Source: Hyparrhenia diplandra
Taxonomy: Eukaryota > Streptophyta > Magnoliopsida > Poales > Poaceae
Direction of reading: 5' to 3'
Assembly (NCBI GenBank): GCA_015847255.1
Contig: JADLZK010010441.1
Coordinates: forward strand, 114,773-178,772
Length of the DNA stretch: 64,000 nt
This document shows positions 46,680 through 58,899 of this stretch, one piece after another (position 1 is the first letter of the stretch; the number at the start of each line of letters is the position of its first letter). Below the pieces are notes generated by a model. That model did not search any database. It worked only from the letters and a program-made list of their open reading frames with translations, and was not told where the DNA came from. The translations under genes and the position numbers were made by a program.

Positions 46680-47412
46680 AACAAGGACCAGGAGGAGTCT
46701 GCTCGCTGATCGAAGCAGCCAGCCGTGGGCGGTGGACCGTGGTCGACGACGTGTGCGTTCCTGGCTCATTTGTCTATAAAATCTCGCGTTCACACGCCTG
46801 AGCTCTTCTCAAGAGCACTTTTCTCTCTTTTTTTTCTGGTTTAGACAGGAGTGGAGTGCTAGATAGATTTAGATAAAAAGTGGTGGAATTTTTGTTACTG
46901 CTTTTGTTTCGGGGAAAAAACGCCCCTGGATAACTACGTGTGTTCACACCTTGCTCCTTTGATTCCCCTCAACGGGGGCATCTTTTCTCTTCAACACAAC
47001 AGGTAAGTAGGAGTACTCCTATTCCGCTGCTGATTTTATTCGTTTTTGTTTGTCAGTGTTCCCTCCTAACAAAAAAAAACAACTCTTCTTTTTCATCGGA
47101 AGTTTAACAATTTAAGATTTCATCAATCAAAGTTATAAAACTACTAACACTTATGATGTAAAAATAAAATCCTTAAACTATTATATAAGATAGTTTGACA
47201 GTAAAAATTACTACTTGTAAACAATACTAGTACTGCTCTAATATAACCTTTCGACCTAACTGATCCACAGTGTTCCTTGTTCCATACGGGAGGGAGATTC
47301 ATGGAGACCTGTGCCTAGCTTGGGCAGCAAGGACCAGGAGTCTGGCCCAAGTGTGTGTGCTCGCCGATCGAAGCAGCAGCGGCGGACCGTGGACCGTGGT
47401 CCACGAAGCGGC
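46680..47412. repeat. Dispersed direct duplication (about 90 bp, copies 640 bp apart)
   Basis: 46680-46757 (acaaggaccaggaggagtct ... gatcgaagcagc ... ggaccgtggtc) recurs at 47317-47403 (agcaaggaccaggagtctgg ... gatcgaagcagc ... ggaccgtggtcc). The DNA between has no gene. A tctataaaatc TATA-like motif sits near 46772, and a (GTGACA)n microsatellite lies at 46602-46624. Confidence 0.6.
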
Positions 47413-47439
47413 TCGCTCTGCAGTGACGCACGGGAAATA

Positions 47440-47674
47440 CTCCCTCCGTCTCAAAATAATTTATCATGTTGACTTTAAGATGTCATGTTTGACCGCCGTC
47501 TTATTTAAATTTTTTATATAAACATCATCCAATTTGATGTGACTTATTTTATTATTAGAGATATTTTAATAATAATTTATTTATTTTCTAAATTGTATAA
47601 ATAATTTGAATAAGGCAGTGGTCAAACATAATGTCTTAAAGTCAACATGATGAATTATTTTGAGACGGAGGGAG
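47440..47674. mobile_element. Stowaway MITE (copy 4)
   Basis: A 235-bp element, ctccctccgtctcaaaataa to ...ttattttgagacggagggag, flanked by TA, with near-perfect terminal inversion. A different subfamily from copies 1 and 2. Confidence 0.92.
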
Positions 47675-48082
47675 TAAGCGCATGCGGCTGCGAAGCTTTC
47701 GGACAGGGAGAGATGGCGATGGCGTGGACCCGACGAGGGGATCCCGGGGCCCGCCCACACCATAGCGGCCGCACCCCACCGGCATGAGGGCGCCGATGGG
47801 ATAGCCGGCCCGGCAGCGGCAGCCACCGCCTCCGCGGGCCTCCTCCCAGCGGCCGGCAGCGGTTTCCGTGAGGGCCCCACTCCACCGTCCCTCTCCTTCG
47901 CTTTCCTCTTCCGCACCAATTAATTTCACGCACCCCGCCCGGTTGCACGCACACGTTGTTTCTATCAACAAAAACTCCTTCCATTCGTAAAAACATGCAA
48001 TTATTGGATCCCGTGTCGGTCAAATTAGTTCACAAATTTACTATGAAAATATATTCTATTAATAATCTAACGCTACTTGTCG
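47675..48082. other. Short GC-rich gap before the gypsy element
   Basis: 47690-47960 is GC-rich with Arg/Ala-rich translations in several frames and no recognisable domain. Confidence 0.3.
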
Positions 48083-49462
48083 TGGTCTAATACCACCGTC
48101 ACACGAATGGTGGCTAGTCGCGGACTCGAATGGCCTAGCTCGAGACAATGACACGGGATTTATCTTGGTTCGGGGCAAAGTCGGGGCTCCCTAGTCGGTG
48201 TGTTCACTACCCGAGCTCAAATGCTCATACCGGGTGCGCGCACAAGCGGAGCGAGAGAGGGAGCGGGTTCCCAAGTCTCTATGATTGAGGCAAGTGCCAA
48301 TATGAGAGTGAGGATGCGGATTTGAGAAGAACCGGGTGCGTTGTCCTTCTTCTTTTCTTGCTTGCCCTAATCGAAGACCCTACCCCTCCTTTTATAGTGG
48401 CAAGGGGGATAGAACATGTGAGCTCTCGAGTTGGGGCGGGGGTAGGTGGAACAATATGATACCGTGTCTTGTCAGGCGAAAGAGCTCTTCGGCGAAGCTC
48501 GTGGGTTGGTTAACAAACTACCTCGAGCTCTCGGCTATGGCCTTGATGCCGAGAACCGGTCGTCGGTACATGGCGGTCGGGGCATGGGCGGTGGTCATCG
48601 CGTCGCCCGCCCTGACCGTAGTTGGAAAGTCGTCCCTTCGGTATGGGGGTGCCCATGTCGCCGACGATGGCGTCTGCGGGTAGCAGCGCCGTCTCCCGGT
48701 CATGATGGCGGAGTTGCTGAGTAGACAGGATACGACGATCGAGCTCGGATCGGCTCTTTGGTTGGCCAGGGCCCTCTCTTGAGCTCTTGACGGCCTTGGA
48801 TGCCAAAATTGGTCGTCGCTACGACGCGAATCCCGGTCAGTGGCGGTAAAGGGTCGTGACCGACCCCCAATCGTGGTTGGAATCGGTCCCGTCGGCGTGG
48901 GGGTGTCCATGCCGTGGATGAGGTATGCGCACGTCGCCTGTACCTGCGCGTACTGTGGACGCACTGTTGGAGTCATCAGGGCATGGGCGGGCGACAGACG
49001 GGCCGTCTTTCCGCCACTGTGCCTCCGCATGGCCTCGGTGCCTGTCAGGGAGTGGTTGGCCAACTCCTGTACTTGCAGTCTTCCGCGTGACGCCAGGGGG
49101 ACGAGCTCGTAGACGGGCGTTTGTTGAGCGGTTCGCTCGAGCTCGAGCTCGAGCGAATCGGAGAGAGGTCGCGTCTGGAGAGCTCTAGCGCACAAACTTG
49201 AAGGGGCCGTCGGCAGGGACCTCGAGCGAAGCGGAAAGAGGTCTCGCTTCGAGAGCTCGAGTACGCATTCGAAAAGGTCGACGACGGAGACCTCGAGCGA
49301 GGCGGAAAGAGGTCTCGCTTGTGAAAGAGCTCGTGCGCCGCCAGAACCTGCTCTCAGAGGGCGACCATGGGTGGAGAGGTCCTTGGTTAGAATCACCTGA
49401 GACATGATGTCAGAGGGTCTTGATTGACGGATTGGGGTCATCCAAAATATTGATCCCCCACA
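48083..49462 (-). repeat. Gypsy 3' LTR (left copy)
   Basis: Plus-strand ends tggtctaataccaccgtc and ...attgatcccccaca. 1380 bp. It aligns along its length with 62637-64000, differing mostly by homopolymer-length and short deletions. Confidence 0.88.
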
Positions 49463-49476
49463 GTAGCCCCCGAGCG
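49463..49476 (-). other. Gypsy polypurine tract
   Basis: On the minus strand, gctcgggggctac lies immediately before the LTR start tgtgggggatcaat, the usual arrangement in grass gypsy elements. Confidence 0.75.
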
Positions 49477-50030
49477 TTTGGGAGAGAGAGGAGGTCTCTC
49501 TCAAATGCTCCCGTTTGGCGCCACTTGGAGCAGGGGTTGAGAGTCATGTTCTGGTCGTGGGTGCGCCGCAGAGACCGCGGGTGTACGAGGCTCCGGAGAG
49601 CCGTGAGCTCTCGCGAGGCTTTCTTAGTGTTGTGGTGAGCCCTTCGACCTGTTGTCTTCGAGGCCGCCGATCCCCGAAGTTCGGTTTCTTTCGCCGATCG
49701 GCCGTCCGATCGACCTCGGTATGGGTGCTCGGCACCCGCCGCCGAAAGTCCTCGAGCCATCGGGTGAGCCCGCTCTCCTTAGTGGATTTTCCAATGAGCC
49801 GGCTCCGTGGTCGTTGCGGCGGCCTCGTGGCGGCTCCTTGGGAACCGAAACGCCGTCTGCCGTTTTTGTTTTTATCGGTGGTTATCTGGGGCGCGTGTGC
49901 CGCGATTGGTCGCAGATTCGAAGTCGCCGTCATTGGCGGCGGTTTCCTCCGCGATCGTGCATCGTGGGTGGAGATCGTGGGGAAGCGGCGCCGGTGCCTC
50001 CCCCGTGGGGGGTGAACCGTCGCGCCCGGC

Positions 50031-50038
50031 TATAAATA
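50031..50038 (+). promoter_or_regulatory. TATA box of antisense unit 1
   Basis: tataaata followed 90 bases later by an ATG (50122, MEGQGSSAREAGRRKP). It reads opposite to the retrotransposon polyprotein. Confidence 0.5.
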
Positions 50039-50121
50039 CAAGGGCTCCGGGTCGTGGAGGTGGCATTCGTCTTCTTCCCCGCACTCTTCTCCTCCCCTCG
50101 GAGCCACCTTCGCTCGACCGG

Positions 50122-51070
50122 ATGGAGGGTCAAGGATCTTCAGCGCGGGAGGCCGGGAGGAGGAAGCCGACGCCGCCAGGAGGAGCCTGCTCTTTCCCGC
50201 GCACATGCGTCCGGGCTGATCCCCGCTCCGGGCCGGGCCATGCCTCCCCGCTCGCCGCCGGGCCGCCTCCGCCCCCCCCTGGAGGCGGTGGACGCCGAGT
50301 TCGCCGACCGGCGGCGCCGCGGTCGTGGAGATGAGGGCGGCGCCATCGACACCTTGAGCAGGAGCTCGCGATGCGCGCATTCGCTGCGAATGCCGACCGG
50401 GCCGCCGCAGTGAGCCGCCTCCCTTCCCCGCTTGGTCTTTTTGAGCTGATGTGTCCGGCCACATCCTCCCCTCAGACCCGCCGCAGCTACCTGGAAGAGG
50501 CGGCCGCCACGAGCGGCTCCCAGCTGCCGCCGCGGGCGCACGCCGCTGAGCTTGTTCGCCCGCGATGGCGTCAACGTTTAAGCGATCGGGCGCCGACCGG
50601 GCGGGATCCGCGGGTTTTGCGGATGGAGACTCTGCGGGCGAGCCTGGTGCCGATCGCCGAGGAGTTCGAGGTCACCATGGAGGCGGTGGTGGCCAACATC
50701 GACGCCGACGGCGGCCGGGCGTAAGAGTAGCCCGCCGAGTCCGAGGCGCGGCTTCCGGTCTGGCGAGGTCTTCGCCACCAAGCTCAAGCTCGACAAAGGA
50801 CCGCAAAGAGGCGAGAAGGTGAACGGCTCACCGCCAGCGTGGGCATCCACCCCTCCAAGGTCATCGTCACAAAAGCCGGAGCTCGACAAGGACCGCAAGA
50901 CGCCGATCGTAGACTTTGCGAGCTCGGTGAGGCCGTAGGGACGCCGCCGCCCGTGGGAGCCGTTGTAGATAGGACCTCTCGTATCCTTTCGTTTTTGTAG
51001 TTTCCTTACTGGGTTCATGCACTCGTGCCTATATGTATGCTTTTATGAACAATGAAAGCGTAAGGGTTAG
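50122..51070 (+). pseudogene. Antisense unit 1 in gypsy 3' region, broken
   Basis: Plus-strand reading frames downstream of the TATA box: 50122-50334, then in shifted frames 50550-50724 (METLRASLVPIAEEFEVTME and VVANIDADGG) and 50740-50990 (DRKEARR...ASVGIHPSKVIV). The text between is GC-rich and frame-broken. A possible poly(A) context (aacaatgaaagcg) lies near 51048. I do not recognise a domain. The protein-like IAEEFEVTMEAVVANI segment suggests it once coded. Confidence 0.4.
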
Positions 51071-52117
51071 GTACCAATTTTGTCCCGTATGGCGAGGTCC
51101 CGACCGTAGTTAGTCGCGAGGTCTCGAGCTCGTCGGCGAGGCGTTCGGGCCCGAGGTTGTGACGGGAAGCGTGGGACAATCTTGTCGATAGTGTTCCCGA
51201 GTCAGTAACACCTCGGCACGGAGGGGCTCGGCTTAGTTCGTCGTCGCCGCGTTCGACACAGAGAGCAGCCCCGTGTCTCTCCCTTTGCTTAGGTTTCTCG
51301 TCCCTCGGTGGCCCTGGTGATCCCCGCGGGTGTGCTCGGCGAACCTGCGGGTGTAGTCCCCGAGGCTCCGCCGGGACGAGGTCGCGTGGGGGCTTTTATA
51401 GGCTATCGTGTGTTCGCTTTCCGTTTATAGCACGAGGCCGTAAAAGGGGGTGTGAGCTCGACTTGGTTTTACCTCGTTGGCGAAACCGAGTGCTCGGTGA
51501 GTTGATAGCGGGTGGTCCGGGAGGTCAAGCTTCGAGCTCGTTCGATGTGGTCACCGGTGGACCGACCTCATATTCCAAAGGCGCGACTTTTACGGTTTCG
51601 GGCTCGTTCGAAGAGCCCGTGGACTCGTGTCCTCCTCGTTCGTGGAGGATAACCTGAAGTCGTCTTTTTGTTTCCTTTGGCGACCCGAACACGCTTTAGG
51701 CGAAGCCCCCAGTTCACTCGGAGTTCTCGGGGCAAGAGAGCCGGTGCCGCTTTTGCCTTAGCGTCCCTCACCGTGGTGTTCTGGGCGATCAAGTCGAGCC
51801 TCTTGTGCTGGGCCGGCCTTTAGAACCTTTAGGATGGCGAGTCCGTGTATCAAGCTCTGTCATCGTCGAAGCCCAAGATTTTCACCGATTGTGTCGAGCT
51901 CTCGGGCGTCGCCCCGCTGCAAAAAAATAGCCGTTGGGATTTTTACCGCTGGAATTTTTCCCCGATTGGTCGAGTTATCCGCATTGCTGCGGCCGCGGAC
52001 TTCCGCCGGGATGGCTTAATCAGGTTGTTGTGGCGATAGCCGTTGCGCTGCGGACGCGACGCGGCTGGGCCCCACCCCGACGGTTCCTTCTCGGCGCATC
52101 CGCCGCACTCCGGGCCT

Positions 52118-52125
52118 TATAAATA
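52118..52125 (+). promoter_or_regulatory. TATA box of antisense unit 2
   Basis: tataaata in ccttataaataggcgg, about 110 bases before the antisense gene's first long frame and followed by a pyrimidine-rich leader (tttcttccccttccttctg). Confidence 0.55.
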
Positions 52126-52227
52126 GGCGGAGATCGGGCGGATTCACCTTTCTTCCCCTTCCTTCTGCCGTAAAGCCAAAGAGCGGAGAGAGAAAAAAGA
52201 AAAAAAAGAGAGAGAGGACATACTTCT

Positions 52228-55200
52228 TTGCTCGAGATCTACTTCTCCGTCTCCTGTTCGCCGGTGATCCGCCTCTTGAGCGCAAGATGGGGACATGGCA
52301 TCGTCCGACGGCGACCAGCGGCGGCTGGAGCTCGCGCGGCCTCGTCGGCGGGCTCCCGTACGGCGCGACGGAGGCCGAAGAGTGGATCCTCCCGCCGCCG
52401 TCGCCGCAAGTTCCCGATCGCCCGGCTGTGCGTGGTGTCGTTCGTGGCCTTCCACGCGCGGCCTCGGCGTCCCCGCCGGACGATTTCTTCCGAGCTGCCG
52501 TGGTACGGGGCGTCGAGCTCACACCCGACGCCGAACGGCATCCCGCTGTTTTCGGCGTTCACGATCTTGCCGAGGATGGATGGGGATCCCCCCATTTGCG
52601 GGAGCTCTTCCAGGCGCCGTCTATGCCAAGATCCGGGGCTTGAAGCGGCGACGGAGGTCCCGGAGGTGCGGCTCGATTGCCTGCGTCCACGATCCGTTGC
52701 GCGGTGGGAAGGTCCGCGAGTTCTTTCCCCATGGGCGACTTCCCGACGGCAAACCCCCGGGTGGAGGAGGGAGTGGTTCTACCTTAAGAACGACCCGACC
52801 ATCCTCGCCGAAGTACATCGGAAGACGTTCGACGCCGCAAGCGGCCGCGGGCGTGGTCGCACGATCACGCCCGGGCGCGTGGAGGCCGTGGCGTTGAAGA
52901 TCGGCGCTCCGCGACGCCCGGTTTTGACAGTGAACCATATCATCGGAGGCTGGCTCGCTGGAAAGCCGGTGCTCCGCTCCAGCGGCGATGACCGTGCGGG
53001 AGATGGAGCCGAGTCAAGGCGCCGTTCGTGGGGACGGCGAACGCGTCCGCGCAGACCGTCGAACAGGTGGAATGGTGGATAACTCACCGCCCGACCAGAC
53101 GGGTGCGAGGGCCCTGGAGCCCCCAAGTTCTCCCCGACGCGGATACGCGGGCTGGTAAGAGTCAGACTTCTTGTTTGTTCGAGGTCGCCCACTTATCGCT
53201 TTGAGTTCCAGAGGATGAGCTTGTGTTTTTGCAGGTTGGCGAAGTGAAGTCATTTGGTTCGCGTCCTCCCCTCCCCCGAGGGCGACGCCGGAGAGGCCCG
53301 ACCGAGCCCCGAGAAAGCGGGCTCGCCGGCAGCGCGGGGAGGAGGAAGGCGCCACCTGAAGCAAAGTCCCCCCGTCGTCCCCGCGAGGCAGGTGGCGAGG
53401 AGATCGGGACCTCAATGGGGCCTCGAGCTTTGATGTCAAGGCGGCCGCCGGTGGTCGAGGAGGAGTCGGCGCCCCCTCGGCGGCGCAGGCGCTCGGCGCC
53501 CGCGCACTCGAGGGCGGGTTCTTCGAGGCGAAAATCGACCGGGGTCCGGGGTGCCTGAGCCACCGCTCGGGAAGAGGCAGATATCGGCAGCGGTGAGTTC
53601 TCTTCCCCCTTTACGGTGGGTGCACGGCGGTTGCCGTGGTCTTAGCTATCATTACGGGCGACCCCGGTGTACCCGACGGCGCCCTCGGACGAAAGGTGAG
53701 AGACCTCCGACGCGAGCTCGGCCCGGCCGATGGAGAGCTCTTCTTCGATACTGTAACGACAGCTGGGCCTCCGCGGTTCGAGTGTAGAGGCGGGCGAGCT
53801 CGGCTGTCCGCGACGAGCTCGGGCGGTGGGGATACCGCCCTGGCGGCGGGCGCGGCGGCGGGGCAACCCGGTGGGCGCGACTACGGTCCCGGATGATACG
53901 CCGGGTCCCCGTTCAAGGGCGCCTTTGTCGACCTTGCCGATCGTCTTCGAGCTCCTCCTCTCGGGCCCCAGATCGGCAACAAGCGTAGGCGCGAAGTCAG
54001 CGGCCTGTGGCCCGGACTGTGATGAGACTCCGGCCGCCGGCCTCGGTCGAGGGGTCGCCCGAGATCGGTGGCGGCTAGGGAGGCGGCGAGGTCCGAAGAT
54101 GTCCGGCCATGGGCGCAGGTGCCGGAGAAGAAGACCGGGGAGTCGGTGGCTCATGCGCGAGTCGGGAGGCCGCCACCGAAATCTCGTTATTGGCATCTCC
54201 GGCCGGCGAAGAGACTACGGAGATGTGAGGCCCGCGGGCCCGAAGGTGAGGCCCGGGGCTAGCCCGAAGACGCCGTGGGTCCCCCGAAGGGATCAGGCGT
54301 ACCGGCCGGCGAAGCGTTGTGGGGGAAATGACATCGCTCTCCTGCCGACCCTCGATGACGCCCATTGCGGCCCGCGCCACCGGTTGGCGTGCACTGCTCC
54401 GACTTGTGCGAGGTTCAGATCGCTGCCATGGCTCAGCGTTCTCTCCTTTTTCTTGTGCTTCCCCAAGCCGCTGCTCATGTGCTTGTGCTCTCTTGGGCGT
54501 GCGTGATTCCATCGAGAACACAACCTACCATGAGAAGCTTTCGCGGGCCGGGGCTTGGCCGAAGCCTCATTGAGTCGCACAGGACATGAGTGAAGAGCTC
54601 GGGCGCCGCAGCCAAAGATCAATTTCTTGCGGCTGCGAGACGAGGACGCCGTGGGACCGTCCGGGACGCTGAAGGCCGGGCCTTTCGGCGGACACAGAAG
54701 AGCCGGCCGCTCGCGGGGAGGCCGGCAAGAAGAGAGCGGCTTGAGCTCGCCCACGAAAGCAGCGCAAGAAAATGCGGAGGAGGCTCGATTGACCCTCCAC
54801 CGCTTTGCTCGAGGACAAGGGAGCTCGCTCTCGGCGCCGAGCAGAGAGGGCGGAGGCCCTTCATAGGAGAAGACGAGACTCCGCCCGGTGCCTCAGGTCG
54901 GCGCGGGGAGGCCGAGCTTATGGTGAGTGTGCCGCCCTGTCTTGCGTTTTTTGTTTTCTCCGATTTGGGGCTGATTGTCCCCTCGTGGCGGGGCCTCGGC
55001 GTATGATCAGCGAGTCGTAGAAGCCTCGGTCTTCTTTGCCTTGCCGGCCCGATCGCGAGGAGAGGGGCCAGGCTCAGAGGAGAACCGGGAATTTACGGCT
55101 GCTTGACGGGAGCTCTGGTGGTACGTGGAGTAGCGGGCGTCAGATCCGCCACATTGTATCGAGTCGTGGTGACTCCGTTGTGAACCGTCTTCTTGTCTTG

Positions 55201-55840
55201 CGGGGAGGGAGGGTCGGCGGCCCGGGGGCGTCGCGGGGACATGGAGGCGGAATCTTGCCTCCGGCGGGGCCACCTGGGCATACCCGGCTCGCGGCGAAGG
55301 GAAGGAGACGGACTTGAAGCGGCGCCGTCCCGAGCTTTCGTGAAGCGCGAAGGAGGAGCAAAGCGTCTTCCGGGCTGTGCCTCTAATGCCCACGGAGGAA
55401 GCGGCGAGCTCAGCGGCGCTCGAGATCTCGCTACGGCTGGCTGAGGATGTGTGCGGCGTCACCGGTGTTGAGAGATGGCGGACCCGGCGGGCGAATCTCG
55501 CGAGTGACGTATAAGGTAGCGAGAGGGCGCCCGGCCGGGTGGTCCCACAAGGCCGTCGGCGTTATCTTGAGTCACTATCCGAAAAATGGGCGTCGAGGCG
55601 GTGAAGGCGGGATGGGCGCCCGGGTAGCCATCGGCAGCGCTCAAACCGGGCGTAAGATCACCGCCGAAGCTCGAATTGCGTGGAGTTGTCCAGCGCAGCT
55701 CTATAAGCTTGCCACGAGAGAGGTGGGAGTCACTGCAGGACTCATCACGGAGGAGCCGAAAGCGACTGGCCAGGAGGTCGCGGTGGGCGCACTGTCGCGG
55801 GGCGATGGGCGAGACCCTCCCTTGGCGTAAAACTAGGAGC
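52228..55840 (+). pseudogene. Antisense gene with putative gypsy-type transposase-like domain, broken
   Basis: Between integrase and the 3' LTR, on the strand opposite to gag-pol. The region 52420-52800 in alternating frames gives VSFVAFHARGLGVPAGRFL, then LPWYYGxEL-like and PNGIPLFSAFTILxxGWMGIPP pieces, then EWFYLKNDPTILAEVHRKTF, matching the plant 'putative gypsy type transposon' domain (PF04195-like) found antisense in Tat elements. Further right are a basic Arg/Pro-rich region (53220-53560) and Ala/Glu/Arg-rich coiled-coil-like sequence (54590-55440). The function of this family is unknown. Indels break every frame. Confidence 0.6.
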
Positions 55841-56819
55841 TCGGGGCCAAGCCCCTTTTGCGATTAGTTTCTAAGTCCTCGTAGTTGAGGTATTATTGTT
55901 AAGGATTTAAAGGGACTCGTGTATGCGGAATGAAGATCACTCGTGTTCCTTTTCTATCCTCGTGGTCCTTGTTCAACTTTTACTGAGTTCGGTATTTCGG
56001 AAGTCGGATAGCGGGCCGTTCGTTGTAGCGAGGGCGTGTGAGATCGTTAGGCGCCGCGCCACCATACCTTTTGTTAGCGAACTTCGTGACTTAGTTGTTT
56101 TAAGGCGTTGAAAAAGGAGCACGGTCACCGTGGCGAGCTCGTTGTTGTGATTTTTGTGAAGAATTTGCGAAAAATTGGTGTAGTAAACCGATGGGGTGTA
56201 AGCTTCCCATTCCTTAGCCCCCGAGCAGGCGGGCGCTTTTGTCGGGATGAAGGCGATCATTGCTCAAGAGGCTTAAGACGTGGTGAGATGCTCGTAATGG
56301 TCTTTGCATGAACGGTGTCTTCATGTAATTTTACGATTATGATATTTCAAATACATCTTAAGGGTAGAAGTTTAATGTGGCTGCTGGAGTGTTCATAGTT
56401 GGTGAGGGGATTCGAGTCACGATCTTGAGCTTGTCGGTGCACCGCCTCAACACTTGGTCGATGATAGGGACCCTCCATGGCGCGGAGAGCTTGTGCTCGT
56501 CCCTCGGGCTTTGGACTCGTCGTGGGACGTGATGCCGACGCTGAAGGCTCGTCCCCTCGACGTGCCGGCTCGTGGTAGCGCCGCATGGATTTGTGGGGCG
56601 CGGCGGGTGGATGAGCGCGATGTCACGAGCTTGGGGCCGGCCGGTCGCCGGCGAAAGCAGCCGAAATAGCTTGGTTATTGTGCTCGTCGAAGGTCCGAAA
56701 GCTCGGGGTGGCCGTACTCATTTCGGTAGGAAGAACCGGACCGAGCCCAAGGAAAAAGAACGGATTCGTCCGGTGGCCCCCGCTTGCGGATACGAAGACT
56801 CCACGACGCATCGGGGAGC
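55841..56819. other. Non-coding spacer between antisense gene and integrase
   Basis: Junction where the minus-strand pol region and the plus-strand antisense gene converge tail to tail. The AT content rises at 55860-56400. No domain is recognised. Confidence 0.4.
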
Positions 56820-57640
56820 TCGACTAGCCATCGGCGGCGTACTTCTCGAGCCTCTCAAGATCTTGAAAGGACTTCCACGCCTGCGGGATCATGCCATTAG
56901 CTCGCTCTACGGCCCGTTGGTCGGTGGCGGCGGCGGCCGTGTCAGCGCGAGATGCGTGATCGCTGCACCGGTCGATGAAGACTTCCCACGGTTGAATGCG
57001 TTGTCGGTGATGATCGAGTTCCCGAGGACTCGGCGGTGGATAATGTCGGTGAAGAACTTGGCGGTGCCCTCGGCTCGGCATCGGCGCGATGGGCATGACC
57101 GATCCATTTGGAGAACTTGTCGATAGCCGAGGAGCAGGAGATGCGTGTATCCTCGGTCGTCCTGCGGAACGGTCCTACCATGTCAAGACCCAGACGGCGA
57201 AGCGGCCCGGTGGCGAATCGTTTGGAGGCTTGGGGAGGGAATATACGCTTGGCGAAGAAGCTGGCGACCTCGCGTCGGACGACTGAGTGGCGTCGGCGGC
57301 GATAAACCCGATGAAACCTTGAGCTTTCCCGGAGCGAGCCAGCGGTTACGCGTGATAGCGCGTCGCCCGGGTGGATTTCTTTGGCGAGGCTCGACCATCT
57401 TCGGCGGTGATCGCGTGTAGGATGCCGTTGCCCAGCGTCGGTAGAGCTCTTCCTCTACAGGCAAAAGCCTTAGCCCTCCCGGGCTGCCGTCGTGACTCCT
57501 CATGCCCGGGGTAGCGCTCGCCTTGCCGTACATCGTAACAGCAGGACGCGCCGGTCGGCGGGGTGGGCGAAGTGACCCGGCCAGGCGGCGTCGAAGTCCC
57601 GGCCGCATCGGAGCGGCTACGTCGCCAAGCGGGCCCCTTG
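56820..57640 (-). pseudogene. Gypsy integrase, broken
   Basis: Minus-strand pieces in several frames: GPFRRTTEDTR..AIDKFSKWI (57170-57100), KFFTDIIHR..NSIITDNAFN (57060-56980, second catalytic Asp in the TDN) and VERANGMI (about 56900, the catalytic Glu). The upstream zinc-finger region is barely visible (57600-57400). It would integrate the element's cDNA but is frame-broken at least four times. Confidence 0.75.
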
Positions 57641-57889
57641 TATCGAGCGTTCGAGCCCGCCAGCGCGGACGTCGGTGTCCATGGGGTGCAGCCCGGGAGG
57701 CTTAGGCTCGCACCTTCGGCGGGCCTCCTCCGGCCGCATGCCCGAAGGCTTGTGTTGTTCGTGCATAGAAGACTCCGGGGAACCGGCAAAGCGCGATCAC
57801 GGCGAAGCTTGGCGAGGCGTCGGCGTCGTTGTTGAGGATTGCGGTGGGCGTGGTTGACCTCCGGCCCGTGGAAATGTTCCTCAAGTTCT

Positions 57890-58800
57890 CGGACGCTTAC
57901 GGTGGTACGCGACCATCTTCGAGGTTGCGCGATGGACCTCTTTCATGACTTGGTTTTTGAGCGAGCTCGGAGTCTCCCGGACCTCGAGGTGCCGGGATGC
58001 CGAAGCTCGTCGCGCATTCGTAGCCCGTTTACCAGCGCCGTGATTACGCCACGTTGTTGGGCCGAGGAAGTGCAGGCGTATGGAGTATTTCATGCACACC
58101 TTCTTCGGAGAGGTGAAAGACGAGGCAGCGCCGGGCGCCGTACTTCTTTACCGATCACGTCGGAAGTGTAGGGTCCGAGTACTCGATGTCGTCGGGGCCT
58201 AGGTGGTACGCTCGACCTCGGTCCATTCGGCAATGAAGTACGCGAGCACGAGACTTGATGGCGTCTGCGGGGCGCGTACGTGATTTCGGCTCCCATGAGC
58301 TCGCCGCACTTAGCGCGTCGCGTCCCCGTGACCTCGAGAGCGCGGATGACCTCCCGAGGGGATACTTCGAGCGAGCCGGTCACCGGGTGGGAGTCAGTAA
58401 TATGCGAGCTTGCGTCGGGTGATGGCAGCAGCGTACCACGAGCTTTTCGAGCTGTGAGTAGCGAGAGTTTTGGTATGCAGTGAGGACCTCAGCGGCGAGT
58501 ACACCGACGGCTGTACCTTGAGTGCGTGCCCTTCCTCCTCTCTCTCGGCGACAGCGGCGGTGCTCACCACCGCCGAGGTGGCGAGATGTAGGGGATTGGC
58601 TCCGTGCTGGTGAGCAACGGAGCCTGGCGGGCGGCAGGAGTTGTTCCCGGGAGTCGAGGGCTTGGCGGGCCTCGTCGGTCGTGAGAAGCTTCCGGGTTTC
58701 TTGGCGGCCGTAGAGAGGGAGGCCGCTCCCGAGCCGGGCTATGAAACGACTTCGGCGCCAGCGAGGCGGCCAAGTGAGCCGCTGCACGATTTTGACGCTC
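57890..58800 (-). pseudogene. Gypsy RNase H and second RNase H, broken
   Basis: 58790-58440 gives the RT connection and first RNase H (RFIARLGSGLPLYG, DEARQALDSREQLL). 58360-58250 gives ELMGAEITYAPRR, and 58090-57890 gives a second RNase H (ATNARRASASRHLEVRETPS...NQVMKEVH). Two RNase H modules in one polyprotein are diagnostic for the Tat lineage. Confidence 0.75.
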
Positions 58801-58899
58801 TTAATCGCCCCATAGCTCGTGATGGCGCGATTTCTCGGGTTGGCCTCGTCTTGGCTGAGGCGATAAAAGCCGAAAGCAACTTCCCCAGCGGGACCCAAA

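Noticed and set aside
48518..49504. 328-codon minus-strand frame
   Set aside because: It lies almost entirely inside the gypsy 3' LTR, and the matching frame in the other LTR is broken into shorter pieces, so it is chance openness.
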